DNA of 45,807 nt from contig JAADDW010000029.1 of assembly GCA_013153715.1 (NCBI GenBank), forward strand, positions 1 to 45,807, in the 5' to 3' direction. Positions within the stretch are counted from its first letter, which is position 1, and the number at the start of each line of letters is the position of its first letter. The translations under genes were made by a program, and so were the position numbers. Origin of the DNA: Campylobacterota bacterium (lineage in GTDB: Bacteria; Campylobacterota; Campylobacteria; Campylobacterales; Nitratiruptoraceae). The notes below the pieces were generated by a model that was not told the origin of the DNA, did not search any database, and saw nothing but the letters and a program-made list of their open reading frames with translations. Shown here in pieces: positions 19,608 to 27,280 of the stretch.

Positions 19608-20271
19608 AGATCTTCCCCTCTTCTATGTAGAAATGTTTGTAGGGAACCTCCAGGTTGGGGGGGATGGAGTGGGTGACGACGACCACGGTGGTCCTCAACT
19701 GCTCATTGGCCCCCTCCAGGAGACCCCAGATGACCCGGCTGGAATACTCATCCAGGTTCCCTGTAGGTTCATCGGCCAAGATAATGACCGGGTTGTGGGC
19801 CAGGGCCCGGGCCATGGCGACCCTCTGCTGTTCCCCCCCGCTGAGCTCCAGGGGGTAGTAGTCCTCCTTTCCCTGGAGGCGGACATGTTTGAGGAGCCGG
19901 GCGGTCTGGGCTTCACAGACATCTTTGGAGTACCCGGCAATGAGGAGGGGGAGCATCACATTCTTTTTGACGGTCCACTCCTTGATGAGCTTGTAGTCCT
20001 GGAAGATAATACCAAGATACTTTCTCAAGAAGGCCAGTTTGGCAGGTTTGATCTGCTCCATCATGACCCCCCCTATCTGGAGGGCCCCACTCTGGGGACG
20101 GAGCTCCCCGTAGAAGGATTTGAGGAGTGTCGATTTGCCGCTCCCACTGGGCCCCGTAATGAAGACGAACTCCCCACTCCTGATCCGGAAGGAGCTCTCC
20201 CTGATAATGGGAACATTGGGTTTGTAGGCCAGAGTCAAATCTTTGGCGATGATGACACTCTTACTACCCAT
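19594..20271 (-). CDS. ftsE: Cell division ATP-binding protein FtsE
   Basis: 225 residues, a lone ABC ATPase subunit. Walker A is [19 protein letters not shown] near 34, the signature [20 protein letters not shown] near 140, Walker [17 protein letters not shown] near 163, and the H-switch VVVVTHSI near 197. FtsE uses ATP to gate FtsX and thus EnvC/amidase activity at the septum. The start ATG lies inside the last codons of trmB (8-base overlap). Confidence 0.93.
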   Translation of the reverse strand: MGSKSVIIAKDLTLAYKPNVPIIRESSFRIRSGEFVFITGPSGSGKSTLLKSFYGELRPQSGALQIGGVMMEQIKPAKLAFLRKYLGIIFQDYKLIKEWTVKKNVMLPLLIAGYSKDVCEAQTARLLKHVRLQGKEDYYPLELSGGEQQRVAMARALAHNPVIILADEPTGNLDEYSSRVIWGLLEGANEQLRTTVVVVTHSIPPNLEVPYKHFYIEEGKIYEIS

Positions 20272-21442
20272 GGAGCAACTCTTCTATCTTCTGGTGAGCC
20301 TCTCTGTTGACCCTGGACGGGACAGGGGGGGAGGGGAAGTAGGAGGCCCCCTCCTCCCCGATCACAATGTAACGGTGTTCAGGTCTCTCGAAGCTTCCGA
20401 AGGAGAGCCTCAAGAGGATCTTCCTCCCATCTATACGGTATAACCTCTCCAAATGTATGAAGAACTCCTTATATACTTTTGGTCTATTATCGAACGATTC
20501 GACGATTTTATCACTGTATCGGAGCCTCTTGAAGGAGAAATCGCTACAAATTGTAACTTCCGGCGACCGGGTGTGGTTGATCATGACAATATCATAAATA
20601 TCCTTGCCGAACCGGAGCCAGCGGTCCTCATATTTACTGGTAATGGGGAGCTCCCTATTCTTCCGGACCTCCAGATCGACAGACTCCTCCTCCAACATCA
20701 GATCCAGGGAGTAGCGGAAATATTTGGGGCTGTCCGTCCTGAGCTCCAGCCTCCCTCCGGGCTTCAGAACCCGCTGGACCTCTCCGATGAAGGGTTTGGA
20801 GATTACCCGTCTGTGGGGCTTCTTGTCCCACGGAACCGGAAAGTGGAGGAAGATCCTCCCCACCAGATTGGAGGGGACAAATTCCAGGAAGAGGCGGGCG
20901 TCGTAATCGACGACCAGAATATTTTTCAGCTCCCGGAGGGCGATCTGTTTGAGGAGTTGCTCTATGGAGGGGCGGTGGATCTCAATTCCTATCAGCTGGA
21001 TATGGGGGTTGGTCTCCGCCTGGTAGAGAATGTGCCGTCCGCTCCCGAACCCGATCTCTATCCAGACCTCCCGCTCCCTGGGGAAGTTGTCGATAAAGTA
21101 CCCTATATCCTTGAAGAACTCCTGGGCCTTCAAGGCGTGGTCCCTCCGATCCAGGGCCGAGAGATTGTGGTGGAGGATTTGACAGTGGGCTACCTGGCAG
21201 AAGGCGGCCAGACTCCTCTTCAGCAGGGAGGTCGGGGCGATTCGGGCCACCTTGTCCCCCTTGATGACGAAGCTCTCCCCCCTTCTCTTGATCTGGAGGA
21301 GAAAGGGCTCCCCCCGATACTGGACGGCGACAAGACTCTCTCTCCCCCCCTTGATGGGGTGTGCGAACCAGAGGAATTGGAACCCTCCCCACTCTCTGGG
21401 AGTGGGGAACTCTCTATAACTGGAGGCGACGATATGGGGCAT
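20264..21442 (-). CDS. trmB: tRNA (guanine-N7-)-methyltransferase TrmB with N-terminal extension
   Basis: 392 residues, much longer than the ~240-residue E. coli enzyme. The SAM methyltransferase core (~120-300) shows WIEIGFGSGRHILYQAETNP, LIGIEIHRPSIEQLLKQI and IFLHFPVPWDKKPHRRVI, the TrmB signature with the P-W-x-K-x-x-H-x-x-R tRNA-binding motif, followed by LKPGGRLELRTDSPKYF. About 115 extra residues precede the core and ~90 follow it. Such extended forms are usual in Campylobacterota. It makes m7G46 in tRNA. AAAGGTAG precedes the ATG. Confidence 0.9.
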   Translation of the reverse strand: MPHIVASSYREFPTPREWGGFQFLWFAHPIKGGRESLVAVQYRGEPFLLQIKRRGESFVIKGDKVARIAPTSLLKRSLAAFCQVAHCQILHHNLSALDRRDHALKAQEFFKDIGYFIDNFPREREVWIEIGFGSGRHILYQAETNPHIQLIGIEIHRPSIEQLLKQIALRELKNILVVDYDARLFLEFVPSNLVGRIFLHFPVPWDKKPHRRVISKPFIGEVQRVLKPGGRLELRTDSPKYFRYSLDLMLEEESVDLEVRKNRELPITSKYEDRWLRFGKDIYDIVMINHTRSPEVTICSDFSFKRLRYSDKIVESFDNRPKVYKEFFIHLERLYRIDGRKILLRLSFGSFERPEHRYIVIGEEGASYFPSPPVPSRVNREAHQKIEELLHG

Positions 21443-21444
21443 GG

Positions 21445-22674
21445 CTACCTTTTGGTGGAGAAGGTGATCTCGTTGCTGGGATCCGATTGGAGTCCGTAGC
21501 GGTCCACGGCGTAAACTCTGTAGATATATTTGGCGTCTGGGCGCAGTTTGGTATCGACAAAACGGGTAGAGTGGATATTCTTGAAGATGTAGTCATTGTA
21601 TTTGAAGAGGCCGACAATCTCCCTCTTCTTCACAATATAGCTGACGGCCCGATTATCCTGGGGCTCCCAGACCAGCTCTACCCTCTTCCCATCAAAATCG
21701 TGGCGGATAATGAGGGGGTGGAGGGGTTTGGGGAGGGTCTCCCCCACCACAGGGACATACTGTTTGAAGCTCTCCAATCCATCTCTGTCAACGGCGGTCA
21801 CCTTGTAGTACCTCCTCACCCCATCTTCCTTGATCTTGTCGGTATAACTGGTCCCCTGGACCTTGGCCTCGACAACATAGGGGCCGATCTCGAAGAGGGA
21901 TTTATAGACCTTGTAGTAGGCTATATCCTCTTCGGGGTTCCTCTTCCACTGGACCACAATCTTCCTGGGAAGGTTACGGGAGGCAGTGAGCCCCCGAACA
22001 GTTGAGGGACGGGGTTTCGTGCTGGCCTCTATCACTTTGGAGGGTCTGGAGAGGAGCCCATCGCAACTCTTGGCGAAGAGGCGGTAGTAATAGACCCTGT
22101 TGTCCTTGAGCCCCCTGTCGATATACTCTACATTGAGACGCCCCTTGATCTCGGCTATCTTCTGCCACTCCCGATCCTTGGGCTCCCTCCTCTCCAAGAT
22201 GTAGCGATCTATCTTCAGATAGGGGTGGGGCCGCCAGATGAGCTTCACCTCCCTGGGGAGGTGGTCGATGGCGGAGATGAAGGGGACCGAATCGGGGATG
22301 GGGAGGGTCTTCACCTCAACAGGTTGGCTCGGAGGCGATTCCGATCCCCCCTTGAAGGAGGTGATCCTGTAGCGGTAGAGGTGTCCCGGCTGGAGCCCCC
22401 TATCCAGATAGTGGGAGCTGTAGCGATCCCCTATTTTGGCTATCCGTTTGAGGGGGCCATTCCGCTCCCCCCGGTAGAGATAGTACCCCTCTATCTTCTC
22501 ATCGTAGATCGGTGTCCACTCTAGGGCTATCGCCGTCACATCGCTCAGGGTCCGTATCTTGGTGACCGTAGGAAGGGAACGGTCAACCTTGGGCTTGGCC
22601 GGTTTGGGAGAGATGCCGCCACAGCCGCTCAGGAGAAAAAAGGCCAGGAAGAGTGGTAGGATCGATCTTCTCAT
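21445..22674 (-). CDS. Lipoprotein with four fibronectin type III domains
   Basis: 409 residues. The N-terminus MRRSILPLFLAFFLLSGCGG is a lipoprotein signal with the lipidated cysteine at ~18. Four consecutive FN3-like repeats of about 90 residues fill the rest (roughly 35-125, 126-222, 223-315, 316-409); each contains the conserved Trp in the B strand (LEWTP, LIWRP, VQWKR, LVWEP) and Y-x-Y/V or Y-R-V in the F strand. No enzyme domain is seen. It probably acts as an extracytoplasmic binding or spacing protein on a membrane. Its position between rluD and trmB-ftsEX suggests envelope biology, but the role is unknown. Its start lies 92 bases inside the rluD-like frame. Confidence 0.85.
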   Translation of the reverse strand: MRRSILPLFLAFFLLSGCGGISPKPAKPKVDRSLPTVTKIRTLSDVTAIALEWTPIYDEKIEGYYLYRGERNGPLKRIAKIGDRYSSHYLDRGLQPGHLYRYRITSFKGGSESPPSQPVEVKTLPIPDSVPFISAIDHLPREVKLIWRPHPYLKIDRYILERREPKDREWQKIAEIKGRLNVEYIDRGLKDNRVYYYRLFAKSCDGLLSRPSKVIEASTKPRPSTVRGLTASRNLPRKIVVQWKRNPEEDIAYYKVYKSLFEIGPYVVEAKVQGTSYTDKIKEDGVRRYYKVTAVDRDGLESFKQYVPVVGETLPKPLHPLIIRHDFDGKRVELVWEPQDNRAVSYIVKKREIVGLFKYNDYIFKNIHSTRFVDTKLRPDAKYIYRVYAVDRYGLQSDPSNEITFSTKR

Positions 22675-23578
22675 TGAGGTGCTCCATCGTAAAGTGTTCT
22701 CTCAGATACTCTACCATGTCATCGGGCAGTGGAGCTACAAATTCCATGCTCTTCTCGCTACTTGGATGGGTGAGGTAGAGTATATAGGCGTGTAGGAAAA
22801 CTCGCCCTATTTTACCTTCTCCCCTCTTAAAACCATATAAATAATCTCCGAGAATGTGTCGATTAATGGAGGCTAAATGGACCCTGATCTGATGGGTCCT
22901 CCCTGTGAAGAGTTTGACAGCTATGAGCTCCTCCCTCCCATCTCTGCTGGTGACCAACTTCTTAAAGGAGCTCCTGGCCTCCCTCCCACTGGGGACGACC
23001 CCCATCTTCACCCTGTTCTTCGGATTCCGCCCTATGGGCCTGTCGATGGTGAGATCCTCCTTGAGGGGAGGCTCTATGATGGCCAGGTAGTACCGCCCCA
23101 TACTCCTCTCCTTCAGCTGTTCCGCCAATATCCTATGGGCCCTGTTGTTCTTGGCCACCACCATGACCCCGCTGGTCTCCTTGTCCAGCCTATGGACGAT
23201 GCCGTGGCGCTCCTCCCCGCTGATAGTGGAGAGGGAGATCCCCTCCCTCTTGAGCCAATCTACGAGGGTAGGTTCTTTAACGCTGGGGGCTCCGTGGACC
23301 ACAACTCCGGCCGGTTTGTTGATGACCAGAATATCGTCATCCTCATAGAGTTTGGAGATGGTGAAGGTCGGTTCTGCCCCCGGCGATCTCTGGACCTGGG
23401 GGAACTCCACCTCTACAACGGAGCCGGGCCTCACCTTAGTCCCCCCCTTTTTGGCCTCCTTTCCATCTACCTTGACGGCCCCCTTTTTGATGAGTTGCTC
23501 CACCTGGTTGCGGGGCTCCCCTGTCTGGGTGGCCAGAAATTTATCCAATCTCATGGTTTCGTCAACGGTGAGACGCAC
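22583..23578 (-). CDS. RluA-family 23S rRNA pseudouridine synthase (RluD-like)
   Basis: 331 residues from the GTG at 23578, behind AAGGGGAGAA; a longer frame to 23644 was rejected because it has no SD and passes the rodA promoter. An S4 domain (MRLDKFLATQTGEPRNQVEQ) precedes the synthase domain with GIVHRLDKETSGVMVVAK, where H-R-L-D contains the catalytic aspartate, and RTHQIRVHLASINRHILGD. RluD-type enzymes modify helix 69 of 23S rRNA. The last ~31 residues look like unrelated read-through over the signal sequence of the following lipoprotein gene (92-base overlap). Confidence 0.9.
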   Translation of the reverse strand: MRLTVDETMRLDKFLATQTGEPRNQVEQLIKKGAVKVDGKEAKKGGTKVRPGSVVEVEFPQVQRSPGAEPTFTISKLYEDDDILVINKPAGVVVHGAPSVKEPTLVDWLKREGISLSTISGEERHGIVHRLDKETSGVMVVAKNNRAHRILAEQLKERSMGRYYLAIIEPPLKEDLTIDRPIGRNPKNRVKMGVVPSGREARSSFKKLVTSRDGREELIAVKLFTGRTHQIRVHLASINRHILGDYLYGFKRGEGKIGRVFLHAYILYLTHPSSEKSMEFVAPLPDDMVEYLREHFTMEHLNEKIDPTTLPGLFSPERLWRHLSQTGQAQG

Positions 23579-23593
23579 TTCTCCCCTTTGTGA

Positions 23594-23599
23594 TATAAT
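23594..23599 (+). promoter_or_regulatory. Candidate -10 box for rodA
   Basis: TATAAT (after TTTGTGA) 15 bases upstream of the rodA ATG, in the short divergent gap with rluD. The mRNA leader would be only about 8 bases, but an AGGA lies at 23603-23606 near that 5' end. Confidence 0.5.
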
Positions 23600-23613
23600 G
23601 GCAGGAAAAAAAG

Positions 23614-24717
23614 ATGATCCAGATCGACAGGCGAATAATAACACATTTCGACTTCACCCTGATCTTCCTGATCCTCCCCCTTATGGTCCTCTCCAACTAC
23701 CTCATCAGCGAGGTCAATACGACCCTTGCCCATAAGCAGTTGGTCTATTTCGGCGTCGGGATAGTGGCCTTCTTCTTAGCCTTCATAGCTCCCATCAGGG
23801 AGTACAAATGGCTCATTCCCTTCCTCTACTGGTTCAACATCTTCCTCCTTATCGCCGTCGATCTCTTCGGCATCAGCAGGTTGGGGGCCCAGAGGTGGCT
23901 CCAGATCCCCTTCACCCACTTCACGATCCAGCCTTCCGAGATCTTCAAGCCGGCCTTTATCCTCATGCTGGCCTATCTGATCCAGAACGATCCCCCCCCT
24001 CCCGAAGGGTATGGGTGGAAGAAGTTTGCCAAGTTCTCCTTCTATATCCTCCTCCCCTTCCTCCTCATTGCCAAGGAGCCCGACCTGGGGACAGCCATGA
24101 TCCTCCTCATCATCGGTTTCGGTGTCCTCTTTGTCGTCGGCGTCAACTGGAAGATCTGGACCACCCTCCTCATCGCCTTCGCCCTCTTCGCCCCCTTCGC
24201 CTACAACAACCTCCTCCACGACTACCAGCGGAAGCGGATCCAAGATTTCCTCAGTGAGAAGCCGAGCTACCATGTCCAACAATCCATTATCGCCATCGGA
24301 TCGGGGGGGTTGGAGGGGAAACCCAAGGACCAGGCGACCCAGACCCAGCTCCGCTTCCTCCCCATCTCCACCAGCGACTTCATCTTCGCCTACTATGTCG
24401 AGCGTTTCGGTTTTTTCGGGGCCCTCTTCCTCATCGTCCTCTACGCCGCCCTGATCCTCCATATCTTCTCCCTCTTCATAACCATCAAAGAGGACTACTT
24501 CACCCGGGTCGTCGCCGTCAGTATCGCCTTCCTCCTCTTCACCTATATGAGTATCAATATCGCCATGACCATCGGTCTAGCTCCGGTCGTCGGCGTCCCC
24601 CTCCCCCTCTTCAGCTACGGGGGGAGCAGTTTCGTCAATTTCATGGTCCTCTTCGGGATTTTGGAGCACCTACTTGCATTTAGGTTCAACTTTTTATATA
24701 ATTCCACCCATATCTGA
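23614..24717 (+). CDS. rodA: Rod shape-determining peptidoglycan glycosyltransferase RodA
   Basis: 367 residues, a polytopic SEDS-family membrane enzyme with about 10 helices that polymerises lipid II into glycan strands with a class B PBP. Conserved features are LGAQRWLQIPF and IQPSEIFKPAFILMLAYLI near 95-125, AKEPDLGTAMILLIIGFG near 150 and VVGVPLPLFSYGGSSFVNF near 330; the SEDS catalytic aspartate is in the KEPDLGTA segment. MrdB/RodA rather than FtsW is favoured by the short N-terminus and overall length. The final codons also contain the -10 element of the next gene, a tRNA. Confidence 0.93.
   Translation: MIQIDRRIITHFDFTLIFLILPLMVLSNYLISEVNTTLAHKQLVYFGVGIVAFFLAFIAPIREYKWLIPFLYWFNIFLLIAVDLFGISRLGAQRWLQIPFTHFTIQPSEIFKPAFILMLAYLIQNDPPPPEGYGWKKFAKFSFYILLPFLLIAKEPDLGTAMILLIIGFGVLFVVGVNWKIWTTLLIAFALFAPFAYNNLLHDYQRKRIQDFLSEKPSYHVQQSIIAIGSGGLEGKPKDQATQTQLRFLPISTSDFIFAYYVERFGFFGALFLIVLYAALILHIFSLFITIKEDYFTRVVAVSIAFLLFTYMSINIAMTIGLAPVVGVPLPLFSYGGSSFVNFMVLFGILEHLLAFRFNFLYNSTHI
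24674..24702 (+). promoter_or_regulatory. Promoter of the tRNA gene, embedded in the rodA 3' end
   Basis: TTGCAT (24674-24679), a 17-base spacer and TATAAT (24697-24702). Transcription would start near 24709, about 22 bases before the tRNA. This is the best-looking -35/-10 pair in the window and lies wholly within the rodA coding sequence. Confidence 0.65.
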
Positions 24718-24730
24718 TACTTTCTTCCCC

Positions 24731-24807
24731 GGGCTCATAGCTCAGTTGGTTAGAGCAACCGGCTCATAACCGGTTGGTCGCAGGTTCGAGTCCTGCTGAG
24801 CCCACCA
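24731..24807 (+). tRNA. tRNA with CAT anticodon (elongator Met or Ile2)
   Basis: 77 bases fold as a full cloverleaf. The acceptor stem is GGGCTCA/TGAGCCC, the D arm contains AGCTCAGTTGGTTAGAGC, the anticodon stem ACCGG/CCGGT closes loop CTCATAA with anticodon CAT at 24765-24767, the T arm contains GGTTCGAGTCC, and CCA is encoded. The first base pair is G:C, so it is not initiator tRNA. The variable region TTGGTCGC resembles tRNA-Ile2, whose C34 is converted to lysidine by TilS, but elongator Met cannot be excluded by eye. Confidence 0.93.
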
Positions 24808-24808
24808 A

Positions 24809-25906
24809 CTATCCCTTGCGGAGGAGAACTCCCACTTCAATATGTTCGGTATAGGGGAATTGGTCGAAGAGGGCGACCTCTTCCAGAGAGAACCCCTCCC
24901 TCTCCAGTTCGTCAAGATCCCGCCTCAGTGTCGATGGATTACAGGAGATGTAGAGGATATTCCTGAAATTCTTGGCTACCCGGAGTGTCGCCGGATCCAG
25001 GCCGGAACGGGGGGGATCGACGAGGAGACTCTCCAGCTGGAGGGAGGAGAGATCGACCCCCTCCAACCTTCGGAACTTCCGCCTTCCGGTAAGGGCCTCT
25101 CCAAACTCTTGACTGCTCATGCGGATAAAGGTGATATTCCCTATCCCATTGAGTTCTACAGCCTCCTGGGCGGCTTTGATGGAGAGCCGTGAGACCTCGG
25201 TGGCAATGACCCTCCCGAAATTCTGGGCCAGGGGGAGGGTGAAGTTTCCCCCTCCGCAGTAGAGTTCCACCAGATCCCCCCCAAAATCCCGACTCATCTC
25301 CAGGGCCCACTGGATCATCTCCCTATTGATGTAGGGGTTGGGCTGGGTGAAACTCCCCTCATAGTGGAGATAGCGGTAGCTCCTCCCTCCAATGGGGAGC
25401 TCTTCGTAGATGAAATCTCGCCCCACAACCCTCTTCTTTCCCCGACTCCGTCCCACAATTTTGATCCCCAGGAGATCCCCCACCTCTCGGGCCTCCCTCT
25501 CCCACTCCTCTCCAATCTCCCTGTGATAGACCAGGGAGACCAGAAGTTCTCCGGAGAGGCCGGAGAGAAAATCGACTCTGAAGAGCCTCTCTCTCAGCTC
25601 CTCCCTCCTCCCCAACTCCTCCCGAAGGGGGGAGAAGAGGGAGAAAATGGGATCCAAGAGTATGGGGCACTCATGGACGGCGATGACTCCCCCCTCTCTC
25701 CTGTGCATGGCGTATTGGATCCCCCCCTCTCCCGAGAGGATACGGAACTCGGCCCGGGCCCGGAACCTCTCGGGAGGGGAGGGAAAGGGGCGGGGTTCCA
25801 CTCCCAGGAGCTCCTCCACCCTCTCCACCTTCCTCTGGAGCTGTCCCCGATACCCCTCCCCGTAGAGTCGGCAACTTCCACACTCTCCAAAGTAGCGACA
25901 CTCCAT
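24809..25906 (-). CDS. trmA: tRNA (uracil-5-)-methyltransferase TrmA with probable Fe-S cysteines
   Basis: 365 residues from the ATG at 25906 behind GAGGGGGAGAG; a longer frame to 25969 was rejected as it would cross the promoter. It forms m5U54 in the T loop. The SAM domain has LVELYCGGGNFTLPLAQNFG, LLVDPPRSGLD and ILYISCNPSTLRRDLDEL, the latter with the catalytic cysteine. The start, MECRYFGECGSCRLYG, holds Cys3, Cys9 and Cys12, and Cys80 follows (VHECPILL). That C-x5-C-x2-C...C pattern matches the [4Fe-4S] ligands of RlmD rather than E. coli TrmA. There is no TRAM domain. It converges on the tRNA gene with a one-base gap. Confidence 0.9.
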   Translation of the reverse strand: MECRYFGECGSCRLYGEGYRGQLQRKVERVEELLGVEPRPFPSPPERFRARAEFRILSGEGGIQYAMHRREGGVIAVHECPILLDPIFSLFSPLREELGRREELRERLFRVDFLSGLSGELLVSLVYHREIGEEWEREAREVGDLLGIKIVGRSRGKKRVVGRDFIYEELPIGGRSYRYLHYEGSFTQPNPYINREMIQWALEMSRDFGGDLVELYCGGGNFTLPLAQNFGRVIATEVSRLSIKAAQEAVELNGIGNITFIRMSSQEFGEALTGRRKFRRLEGVDLSSLQLESLLVDPPRSGLDPATLRVAKNFRNILYISCNPSTLRRDLDELEREGFSLEEVALFDQFPYTEHIEVGVLLRKG

Positions 25907-25948
25907 CTCTCCCCCTCTTTCAAAGCAATCATAGGACTTTTTCGATAA

Positions 25949-25955
25949 TATTATA
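25949..25955. promoter_or_regulatory. Overlapping divergent -10 boxes for trmA (-) and glmU (+)
   Basis: Plus strand TATTAT (25949-25954) and minus strand TATAAT (25955-25950) share almost the same bases. Starts would be near 25961 (plus) and 25943 (minus), giving leaders of about 18 and 37 bases with good ribosome sites for both genes. Confidence 0.55.
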
Positions 25956-25978
25956 CAGTTAGATTGCAAAGGGAGGTT

Positions 25979-27280
25979 ATGGGACTATCTGTTGTCATCT
26001 TGGCCGCAGGGAAGGGGACCCGTATGAAGAGTTCCCTCCCCAAGGTGCTCCACACCTTGAGCGGGAAACCGATGATCTGGCACATTCTCAAGGAGGTTGA
26101 GAAGATCAGCGACGATATTACGGTAGTCGTGGGACATAAGGGGGAGCTGGTCAGGAGGGAGATAGAGGGGTACGGCATCCCCCTCCGTACGGCGGTCCAG
26201 GATCTGGAGAACTACCCGGGAACGGGGGGAGCCTTGAGAGGTCTCTCCTTCCGCCACAATCGGGTTCTCATACTCAATGGGGATATGCCCCTGGTCCAGG
26301 CATCTGGGCTAGAGAGGTTCAGGGAGGAGCCCGGGGATATTGTGGTGGGGGTTATCGAGATGGAGGATCCGAGAGGGTATGGGAGAGCCATTATCAGAGA
26401 TGGTCGGGTGGTTCGGATCGTCGAAGAGAAGGATGGATCCGAGGAGGAACGGGCTATCAAGGTGGTCAATGGAGGGGTTTACGCCCTCTCCTCCTCCCTC
26501 CTGGAGGAGCTCATCCCCCTCCTCTCCAAGGAGAATGTCCAGGGGGAGTACTATCTGACCGATATTGTCCAGCTGGCCAACAGGGCCGGCTACAGTGTGA
26601 GGCCCCTTTTCATCGATGGCCAGGAGTTCATGGGGGTCAATTCCAAGGCCGATCTGGCGGCCGCCGATGGGATTATGCAGAGACGGATCAAGAGGCGGAT
26701 CATGGAGGGGGGGGTCACCCTCCGACTCCCAGAGACCATCTATATCGAGGTTGAGGTCCAGTTTGTAGGGGAGTGTGAGGTGGAGAGTGGCTGTCTCATC
26801 AAGGGGAGGAGTAGAATTGAGGAGAGCCTCATTAGGGCCCATTCGGTCATCGAGGAGGCTAGGATCTCCCACAGTACTATAGGTCCCATGGCCCGTATCC
26901 GCCCGGGGAGCGAGATTCTCTCCAGCCAGATCGGCAACTTCGTAGAGGTCAAGAAGAGTCGGCTAGTCGGAGTGAAGGCCGGACACCTGAGCTATTTGGG
27001 AGACAGCGAAATTGGAGAGGGGACCAATATAGGGGCTGGAACGATTACCTGCAACTACGACGGGAAGTCGAAACATAGGACCGTCATCGGCAGAAATGTC
27101 TTTGTCGGGAGCGATAGCCAGCTGGTGGCCCCCTTAGTCATTGAGGATGATGTTATAATAGCCGCAGGAACCACGGTGACCCGAAACCTTCCCAAGGGGA
27201 GTCTCGGGATCAGCCGTACCCCCCTCAAAATTGTGGGGGAGTTTTACTACAAATTTTTCGGGAAGAAGAGAGATGGTTGA
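25979..27280 (+). CDS. glmU: Bifunctional UDP-N-acetylglucosamine pyrophosphorylase / glucosamine-1-P acetyltransferase
   Basis: 433 residues. The N-terminal uridylyltransferase domain (1-~225) starts LSVVILAAGKGTRMKSSLP and has GTGGALRG and ILNGDMPL. The C-terminal left-handed beta-helix (~245-430) has hexapeptide repeats, SRLVGVKAGHLSYLGDSEIG with the acetyltransfer-site His, and IGAGTITCNYDGKSKHRT. It makes UDP-GlcNAc for peptidoglycan and LPS. The ATG at 25979 follows GGGAGG at short distance; a TTG at 25964 in frame would be nearly leaderless and is less likely. It leads a six-gene unit. Confidence 0.95.
   Translation: MGLSVVILAAGKGTRMKSSLPKVLHTLSGKPMIWHILKEVEKISDDITVVVGHKGELVRREIEGYGIPLRTAVQDLENYPGTGGALRGLSFRHNRVLILNGDMPLVQASGLERFREEPGDIVVGVIEMEDPRGYGRAIIRDGRVVRIVEEKDGSEEERAIKVVNGGVYALSSSLLEELIPLLSKENVQGEYYLTDIVQLANRAGYSVRPLFIDGQEFMGVNSKADLAAADGIMQRRIKRRIMEGGVTLRLPETIYIEVEVQFVGECEVESGCLIKGRSRIEESLIRAHSVIEEARISHSTIGPMARIRPGSEILSSQIGNFVEVKKSRLVGVKAGHLSYLGDSEIGEGTNIGAGTITCNYDGKSKHRTVIGRNVFVGSDSQLVAPLVIEDDVIIAAGTTVTRNLPKGSLGISRTPLKIVGEFYYKFFGKKRDG

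Noticed and set aside
24731-24807. Initiator tRNA-fMet
   Set aside because: The acceptor stem begins with a paired G:C instead of the unpaired first base of initiators, and the anticodon stem lacks the three consecutive G-C pairs.
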